Assembly: GCA_002309585.1 (NCBI GenBank)
Contig: DBXN01000074.1
Location: 368-21,339, forward strand
Length of the DNA: 20,972 bases
Direction: 5' to 3'
DNA from: Verrucomicrobia bacterium UBA1211
GTDB taxonomy: Bacteria > Verrucomicrobiota > Kiritimatiellia > RFP12 > UBA1067
Shown here: positions 16,301-20,972 of the stretch, piece by piece
Position numbering within the stretch: the stretch's first letter is position 1
How the letters are laid out: the number at the start of each line of letters is the position of its first letter
The notes under the pieces: model-generated
Told to the model about the DNA's origin: nothing
What the model saw: the letters and a program-made list of their open reading frames with translations, nothing else
Databases searched by the model: none
Program-made: the position numbers and the translations under genes

Positions 16301-17446
16301 TTCACCGTCACCGACGGCGGGACCGCGACCTTCACGGCGCCGTTCACGCTGGGCGGCACCGATATCCCGCCGAGCGAGCTGCACATCTTCGTGGCCGAGG
16401 GCGAGGAGTTTGAACACCGGAGCGTCTTCATCAACGACCACATCCGGTTGGTCAAAGAGGGTGCGGGTCTCTTCACCTCGTACCGTAATGAACAGACATA
16501 CGACGGGGGGACTTACGTGGCGGAAGGGACGATGCGTCCCGGCGCGACGGTGCGGACCCATTTCGGCACCAATTATACGACCATTCAGGTCGCGGCCGGG
16601 GCGATATTCGATCTCTGGAGCCGTGTCTTCTGTCTGTATGACCTACAACTTGACGGCGGAACCCTCGAGAACACCTACAATCCCGCGACTACAGATGCCA
16701 ATACGGAGCTTAACAACCTCACCCTCACGGACGATTCGCGGATCAACTTCGCCAATATCCAACAACAGAACGATATCACGGTGAGGGGAGGGGGCATCTG
16801 GGATCTGGGTGGGCGCACGCTCACGATTACTTTCGCCGGCAAAGACCCCGATATGGATATCAACAGCGGTGTGGTGATCCGCAACGGTACGCTCGTCACC
16901 CGTGTGGTTGAAGGCGGCTCGGCCTGGTTCCACGATCACGGTCTTCAAGGGCAGGATGGATTGACGCTCGATCTTTCCACGACACTCCGTCTGAACGGCA
17001 AGAATGTTACTTCAACGGTGAAGAACCTGATCATCCGTACGGAATTCCCCAACGTCATCAGCGACGACGGGCATGTTCTCGAAATCTACGGTACCTACAC
17101 GCCGCTCTCGCCTTACGGCATGAACATGATGATGATGGACGGTTCGACGGTTGACCTCACCAGCAAGACCGGCACATGGACCTCGACATTCGTGAACGAA
17201 AAGAACACCTTTTATCTCTCCTTCGCGGATAACGCTACCGTGACGCTGGATGTCCATGACCGCGGCGACCTGTTCGAACTGGTGCGCTCTGAGGATCCCT
17301 ACATCGTCAAGTGGGCGTCCGAACCGGATGCGTCCGTCAAGTTTGCGTTGGATAGCGATACGGCAGAACGCGGATTCATTGTGAGACGGGATGCGACCGG
17401 TGCGAAACTGATCTTCGTCGGTGGCACGACGATCATTATCCGCTAA
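13343..17446 (+). CDS. Large secreted LamG/PKD/autotransporter-type beta-strand protein
   Basis: The 1367-residue protein starts with a signal peptide (MKILGLFWTALAFAAGLTQA). ATG 13343 has AGGGAG nine bases upstream. Three LamG/concanavalin-like regions follow at about 21-257, 258-466 and 469-660, sharing segments such as HFLLCADEDGEDE and YFLLLGDEDGEDYD. A PKD domain lies near 667-763 (YAIDYGDGS, then FYATVGTYTVTARTYS). Next come two WSG-type segments (LVWSGDGDGNWTDTAW near 765, HWSGGAGDGALTNPANW near 890) that open beta-helical stretches. One autotransporter-associated strand motif reads TYDGGTYVAEGTMRPGA near 1052. No outer-membrane barrel, sortase signal or PEP-CTERM anchor is visible at the C-terminus. 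A strong terminator follows. A role in cell-surface carbohydrate binding or adhesion is inferred. Confidence 0.85.
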   Translation: MKILGLFWTALAFAAGLTQAGLVAKWDFNNFDPENPDSDRVLQATVGENGIACYYAGKGTAYVGNGTLGQMYVVRTDYTGSDPEAATAAEALGGGNYALAIPKSSHVELPIPSAIRNQCFTLKIRFWTPEASSTKYRCFVNYPGNTGDGKLFINKTNKLGGGTFFGKNSTGNYSKEIPNSQWHTITFSAGEQRWDLFLNETTEAVYANNGNGKAYFNYDHFLLCADEDGEDELMYIDYVELYDEASVYEGKLPHYSKAGLTGEWTFPAGNALKATVGADLERHTRTGDANFTEETDGVLPGDGYIRAGQNNDLVCYHGLTTDHSYTLVMDVRVPDNENARQTWHGLIKTTRTGDGRVFIKYESNVLNIRTAGGRTVPMGVDFGEWARVVLTYNKEDKDTKSVYVNGVLLDARADGHMRPDRDGYFLLLGDEDGEDYDTDISYAAIYDRVLTRAEITELHARPLAQRADESFVPTVAPAGVWTAAGEGGLANVIGAPLTAGAAGAWVWVRDAAPASATWVADLTLAATQTDGGVLVKNESNVASGIYGTESLYSGSFTTITDPTCLTNNTYLSNWGYWTETALDRTAAHRLAVTWTENGRVHYYVDGRPWGQIFPTYANTSAKPSSVMTFFEGLGASVTYLAAYDAPLTGDEIAALGGAGAAVSATPPTAALSHDVAGDQARIQLDAVTFTVTATQADGEYVAYAIDYGDGSSETTAGFTAPGTHTFTHFYATVGTYTVTARTYSQNGIASEPATCALTLTEPSNSLVWSGDGDGNWTDTAWKYCDDTGMPFEGAWAIGWLEGHDALIPAGVTVTVAAATPPSPATLTVAQDATLAFQIEVGGLADGDTLLETTDGIVLTGTATAEGGSAVVDETGKILLFVLDPTVPIIAHWSGGAGDGALTNPANWVSTNIANQAISAAPMDETTVYLDGAIDISIPADATLACKACLVGDAMLTADCDWSGLGEVVLLDGATVDLNGHNLIVPGFTVTDGGTATFTAPFTLGGTDIPPSELHIFVAEGEEFEHRSVFINDHIRLVKEGAGLFTSYRNEQTYDGGTYVAEGTMRPGATVRTHFGTNYTTIQVAAGAIFDLWSRVFCLYDLQLDGGTLENTYNPATTDANTELNNLTLTDDSRINFANIQQQNDITVRGGGIWDLGGRTLTITFAGKDPDMDINSGVVIRNGTLVTRVVEGGSAWFHDHGLQGQDGLTLDLSTTLRLNGKNVTSTVKNLIIRTEFPNVISDDGHVLEIYGTYTPLSPYGMNMMMMDGSTVDLTSKTGTWTSTFVNEKNTFYLSFADNATVTLDVHDRGDLFELVRSEDPYIVKWASEPDASVKFALDSDTAERGFIVRRDATGAKLIFVGGTTIIIR

Positions 17447-17480
17447 CGGTTGAAAGGCCGGGGCAACGGTGTGGCAAGCG

Positions 17481-17525
17481 CACCTCTCCCAGATTCGGTC
17501 TGGGAGGGGTGGGTTTGGTTTTTCG
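17481..17525 (+). terminator. Strong rho-independent terminator after the LamG protein gene
   Basis: A 13-bp stem (17481-17493 with 17499-17511) with one G-U pair closes a TTCGG loop and is followed by GGTTTGGTTTTTCG. It lies 35 bases past the stop codon and should isolate the LamG protein transcript from the downstream phosphodiesterase gene. Confidence 0.85.
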
Positions 17526-17607
17526 TCAATACCGGGTTCCGGCGGCGAATATCCGATGTTTTGAGAAAGGAAAACGACCGTCTGTTGACGGGAAAAGGGG
17601 GATGAAC

Positions 17608-19251
17608 ATGAGAGGGATGATGGTGGCGTGTACGGCACTGGCGGCCATGCCGTTGATCGGCGGCGCGGAACAGCTGAAGCCGAAGGCGCTGGTTGTGATG
17701 TTGGACGGTATGCGCGCGGATGCGGTTGAGAACGCCTGCGCGCCGAATATGCAGTTGCTTTGCGCCGGCCAATGGCAGCCGGGTTATCACTGCGCGTACT
17801 CGTTGCAGGCGAACACGATTCACGACGCGCCGTCGGTGAGCGCGCCGAACCACAACGCGATCGCCACGGGTTACACCGCCACCAAGACGAACGTCAAGAA
17901 TAACGGGCAGTTCAAGAACTGCGATTACGCCAAGTATCCGAGTTGGCTGACCCGGCTGGTCACGGCGAAACCCGAAACGAAGGCGCTGTTCATGTTCTCA
18001 TGGCACCCGGACATCGAGATCTGCCCGAACCCCAAAGTCGAGTTTGTCCACGGTACCGATTTCGCCAACGGCGCGGCGATGCCGAAACGGCTCGCGGCGC
18101 CGGATGGGCCGGATGCCGTCATGCTGTATATCGATCTCCCGGACCACGGCGGACACGGTTTCGGTTATTACCCGTATACGACCGGGTATCTGAACACGGT
18201 GTATCAGTCAGACCGGATCATCGGGGATTGCCTGAAGGCGATCGCCTCACGCGCCACGTTCGCGCAGGAGGATTGGCTGATTATCATTACGTCGGATCAC
18301 GGCGGTTACTGGCGTTCCCACGGGCTGATGGGCGGCCAGGCCACGGCGATCCCCCTGCTTGTCAGCGGGCGTAACGTCTCGCAGGGACGCATTCCCGGAA
18401 CCCCGCACAATTTCGACACTACGCCGACGGTGCTCGCGCATTTCGGGCTGGACGTGTCGGGGCTGGGGTTTGACGGCAAGGTTGTCGGGAAGGAGACCGT
18501 TTCCGACCCGCAGCGTCCGCTCAAGGACGGGCTCGCGGTGTATCTGCCCTTCTCCGGCAAGACCCTCGCGAACAGCGTCTCCGGCGGTCCCGTTCCGGAG
18601 GCGAAGGGCAAGACGGCCGTGATCGACCGCGGCGAATTCATCGGCGGATGCCTGCGCGTCGCGACGGACACGAATAAGGTGGGTGGCGTCTGTCTGAAGG
18701 GTTCCGAAAAGCTGGAGTTCGAGAACGGTGGCGATTTCGCGATCACCGTCTGGGTCAGGCAGCCGGCGAAGCAGACCGGGGACCCCGCTATCGTCAGTAA
18801 TAAGGATTGGAACAACGGGTACAATCCGGGCGTGGTGCTGGTGGCGTCGAAGGCGATGCCGGAGGCGAAACTTCCGGGTGTCTGTTTCAACAGCGGAATC
18901 GCCAACGGCGGACGCCACGACATCGGTCCCTACGATGTCGAATTCGACAAGTGGACCTTTTACGCGGTCACCCGAAGCCGGGATGGCGTGTTGCGTTTCT
19001 ATCAGGGGTGCCCTCAAGGGAATCTCTACCAGATCTCCGAGAACACCGCCGGGATCATGCTCAAAAGCGGCATGCCGTTCTATCTGGGTCAGGACGGGAC
19101 CGGTGCGTACAAGTGTCCCTTCAACGGGGATATCGACGAATTCGCGTTTTGGACCAGGACCCTTTCGCATCAGGATATCCGCCGCATCTACGAGGCGGGC
19201 CGGAAGGGTGTCGAGTTGGCCGATCTGCTGGCCGCTCCGGCGGGCAAATGA
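17608..19251 (+). CDS. Exported phosphodiesterase/alkaline phosphatase-superfamily enzyme with C-terminal LamG domain
   Basis: The first 270 residues carry the metal site of nucleotide pyrophosphatase/phosphodiesterase-like enzymes: D33 in MLDGMRAD, the nucleophile position S78 in SVSAPNH, D179 and H183 in DHGGH, D230 and H231 in SDHGG, and H267 in GTPHNFD. These enzymes hydrolyse phosphate mono- or diesters with two zinc-type metals. The nucleophile is Ser where NPPs usually have Thr. Residues about 304-534 form a LamG-like sandwich (FAITVWVRQPA, DIDEFAFWTRTLSHQDIRRI). MRGMMVACTALAAMPLIGGA is a signal peptide. I chose ATG 17608 because AGGGGG ends six bases before it; ATG 17602 abuts that site. 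It is followed 67 bases later by a rhamnosidase gene. The substrate is unknown; the related sulfatase-like families cannot be excluded. Confidence 0.85.
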   Translation: MRGMMVACTALAAMPLIGGAEQLKPKALVVMLDGMRADAVENACAPNMQLLCAGQWQPGYHCAYSLQANTIHDAPSVSAPNHNAIATGYTATKTNVKNNGQFKNCDYAKYPSWLTRLVTAKPETKALFMFSWHPDIEICPNPKVEFVHGTDFANGAAMPKRLAAPDGPDAVMLYIDLPDHGGHGFGYYPYTTGYLNTVYQSDRIIGDCLKAIASRATFAQEDWLIIITSDHGGYWRSHGLMGGQATAIPLLVSGRNVSQGRIPGTPHNFDTTPTVLAHFGLDVSGLGFDGKVVGKETVSDPQRPLKDGLAVYLPFSGKTLANSVSGGPVPEAKGKTAVIDRGEFIGGCLRVATDTNKVGGVCLKGSEKLEFENGGDFAITVWVRQPAKQTGDPAIVSNKDWNNGYNPGVVLVASKAMPEAKLPGVCFNSGIANGGRHDIGPYDVEFDKWTFYAVTRSRDGVLRFYQGCPQGNLYQISENTAGIMLKSGMPFYLGQDGTGAYKCPFNGDIDEFAFWTRTLSHQDIRRIYEAGRKGVELADLLAAPAGK

Positions 19252-19318
19252 CGGGTTCCCGGAGACGGGTTATGGGTTTGCGGTTCACCGAGAGAACGGT
19301 TTTTAAGAAAGGGTGAGT

Positions 19319-20972
19319 ATGAAAATGAAGTCGGTGGTTTGTTCGGCTCTCGCGTCGGTCGCGGGAGGGATGCTGTTTCCGGGGCTGGATGCCGCATGGG
19401 CGGCGGGGAGCCGCGTGGCGGCGTTGGATAACGCCGCGTGGCAGGTGAGCGAGTGGATCTCCTCCCCCGACGCGAAGGTGGCGGGCGAGGCAGAGAAGAA
19501 GGCGCAGCGGGCGGCGGACGGCACAAGCTGGTTCTTCAAGGAGATCGCGAACGAGGGCGCGGTCAAGCGCGCGCGCTGGATGGTCACCGGCTTGGGTGTA
19601 TTCGATATCTATGTGAACGGCTTGCCGGTCGGTGACGATTTCCTGAAGCCGGGCTTCACGCATGTGACGAAGACGCGCCGCTCCTTCACCTACGATGTCA
19701 CGGCGATGATGAAGACCGAAGCCGGCGCGAAAAATGCCTTTTCGGCGGAGGTCTCCTCCGGCTGGTGGCGCGACAAGATCGTGAACTACGCCGGCCAAAA
19801 GAGCGCCTTCCGTGCGGTGCTGGAGGTCGAATACGCCGACGGCACGACTAAACGGTACGGGACGCGCGTGGGGGTTTGGAAGGCGGCGGAAGGCGGCCCG
19901 GTCACCCTTGCCGGTATCTTTGACGGTGAGGGATATGACGCCCGCATTCCGCGTCCGGTCGATACGCCCGACCGGATGGCATCCGCCGTGGCGAACGGGG
20001 AGTTTACGGGGGAGATCCTGCCGAGCGAGGGCGCGGAGGTCTGTTTGCGGAAGGACCTCGCCCTGTCCCCGGTCGAGGCTTACTGCTGGAAAGGGGTCAC
20101 GGGCGCGGCGGCGGACGTGTTCGGAACGGTCGTCAAGACGCGCACATTCAAGAAGGGCGAGGCGCTTTCGGTCAAACCGGGCGAGACGCTGGTCGTCGAT
20201 TTCGGACAGAACGCCGCGGCGGTGCCGCGTTTTAGGATGACTGCGAAAGCCGGCACCACGCTCACGTGCCTTCCCGCCGAGATGCTTAACGAGGCGAACG
20301 GCGAGCGCAGCCGCGGCAACGACGGTCCCGCCGGGTCTGTTTACCGCCAGAACCTGCGTATGCCCGAACAAGGCATGCGTCTTGAATACACCTTCAGCGA
20401 CGCGCCGGCCGACTACTTTCCGCGCTTCACCTTTTTCGGCTACCGTTACATCTCCGTGACCGCCGACGGCGATGTCACGCTTACCGTCGAAAGCGTACCC
20501 GTAACCTCCATCACAAAGGAAATGGAGACTGGCCGGATCGAAACCGGCGTCGCGGACGTGAACAGGCTCATCTCCAACGTCTATTGGGGTCAGCTCTCCA
20601 ACTATCTTTCCGTGCCGACCGACTGTCCGCAGCGCAATGAGCGCCTGGGGTGGACGGCGGACACGCAGGTGTTCACGGAGGCCGGTTCCTTCAACGCCGA
20701 CACCTCCCGCTTCTTCCACAAGTGGATGCGCGATATGCGCGATACGCAGCATGAGAAGGGTGGTTTCCCCGGCGTTGCGCCGCTCGGCCAGTACGGCAGC
20801 ACGGAGGTGATGCGCCTTGGCTGGGCGGATGCGGGCGTGATCGTGCCCTATCAGGTTTGGAAGCAGTTCGGCGATGTGAAGATCATCGAGGAGAACTGGG
20901 CCGCGATGGAGAAGTACATGGCACGCTGCGCCGAGACGCGCTACGGACACGAGGCGATCAAGGACGAGTGCC
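19319..20972 (+). CDS. Alpha-L-rhamnosidase, GH78 (partial, cut by window end)
   Basis: The frame stays open from ATG 19319 to the window edge (551 complete codons), so the C-terminus is missing. GH78 enzymes release terminal L-rhamnose from pectin side chains, glycosides or algal polysaccharide by an inverting mechanism. The N-terminal beta-sandwich has the family segment GVFDIYVNGLPVGDDFLKPG near residue 100. The region VDFGQNAAAVPRFRMTAKAG near 295 is the second typical beta domain. The catalytic-barrel signature DCPQRNERLGWTADTQ starts at residue 435 and contains the acidic active-site residues. A probable signal peptide (MKMKSVVCSALASVAGGMLF onward, ending near AAWAAG) suggests export. 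AAAGGG lies five bases upstream of the ATG. It follows the phosphodiesterase gene closely and is likely co-transcribed with it. Confidence 0.9.
   Translation, partial: MKMKSVVCSALASVAGGMLFPGLDAAWAAGSRVAALDNAAWQVSEWISSPDAKVAGEAEKKAQRAADGTSWFFKEIANEGAVKRARWMVTGLGVFDIYVNGLPVGDDFLKPGFTHVTKTRRSFTYDVTAMMKTEAGAKNAFSAEVSSGWWRDKIVNYAGQKSAFRAVLEVEYADGTTKRYGTRVGVWKAAEGGPVTLAGIFDGEGYDARIPRPVDTPDRMASAVANGEFTGEILPSEGAEVCLRKDLALSPVEAYCWKGVTGAAADVFGTVVKTRTFKKGEALSVKPGETLVVDFGQNAAAVPRFRMTAKAGTTLTCLPAEMLNEANGERSRGNDGPAGSVYRQNLRMPEQGMRLEYTFSDAPADYFPRFTFFGYRYISVTADGDVTLTVESVPVTSITKEMETGRIETGVADVNRLISNVYWGQLSNYLSVPTDCPQRNERLGWTADTQVFTEAGSFNADTSRFFHKWMRDMRDTQHEKGGFPGVAPLGQYGSTEVMRLGWADAGVIVPYQVWKQFGDVKIIEENWAAMEKYMARCAETRYGHEAIKDEC

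Noticed and set aside
15053..16561. Minus-strand open frame of 502 codons opposite the LamG protein gene
   Set aside because: Shadow frame; Arg/Gly/His/Val-rich product without motifs, while the + strand has clear LamG and PKD domains.
19287..19310. Weak terminator after the phosphodiesterase gene (GTTC/GAAC stem with TTTTT)
   Set aside because: Only four consecutive pairs form before a mismatch; too unstable to support a terminator call.
19121..20950. Minus-strand open frame of 609 codons opposite the rhamnosidase
   Set aside because: The + strand encodes an unmistakable GH78 protein over this range; the antisense product is Arg/His-rich and motif-free.

Overview
The window is GC-rich and densely coded. 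Its content suits an anaerobic, polysaccharide-degrading bacterium of the PVC superphylum, most likely Kiritimatiellota, Lentisphaerota or Verrucomicrobiota. This placement is an inference from large secreted LamG and autotransporter-associated beta-strand proteins, a DUF4175-like membrane protein, a GH78 rhamnosidase and intracellular sugar-processing genes. There is no rRNA or tRNA gene, insertion sequence, prophage or CRISPR array, and no stretch longer than about 300 bases lacks a gene.

Layout. Positions 1-3210 are housekeeping: the 3' end of an unidentified gene, comF (+), then rlmB and a TPR-repeat gene (both -). The TPR gene has a clear sigma-70 promoter and its own terminator. Positions 3263-7356 hold a malY/patB-type aminotransferase (-) and a secreted beta-propeller protein resembling oligogalacturonate lyases (-). 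A sugar isomerase/epimerase (+) diverges from the propeller gene. Positions 7386-13160 form a probable three-gene operon: a xylulokinase resembling the eukaryotic type, a secreted protein of unknown function, and a 1065-residue DUF4175-like membrane protein. The reading frames overlap by 13 and 35 bases. Positions 13343-20972 carry three exported proteins on the + strand: a 1367-residue LamG/PKD/beta-strand protein, a phosphodiesterase/alkaline phosphatase with a C-terminal LamG domain, and a GH78 alpha-L-rhamnosidase cut by the window end. Together these suggest surface binding and breakdown of plant or algal polysaccharide, with released sugars passing through isomerase and kinase steps.

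The most unusual feature is not a gene. Four intergenic regions (about 3263-3366, 4545-4772, 7239-7356 and 13166-13231) carry one family of modular, degenerate short tandem repeats. The modules are octamers (GGTGGTTG type) and two classes of heptamer (GACNNNA and CTCAACN types), plus small extra modules. One 36-base stretch is identical, in inverted orientation, at 3286-3321 and 7274-7309. In one case the repeat has run into a gene and supplies the last 13-14 codons and the stop of the beta-propeller protein. In another it supplies the malY stop codon. I do not recognise this as a named family. The closest known analogy is the degenerate heptanucleotide STRR repeats of cyanobacteria.
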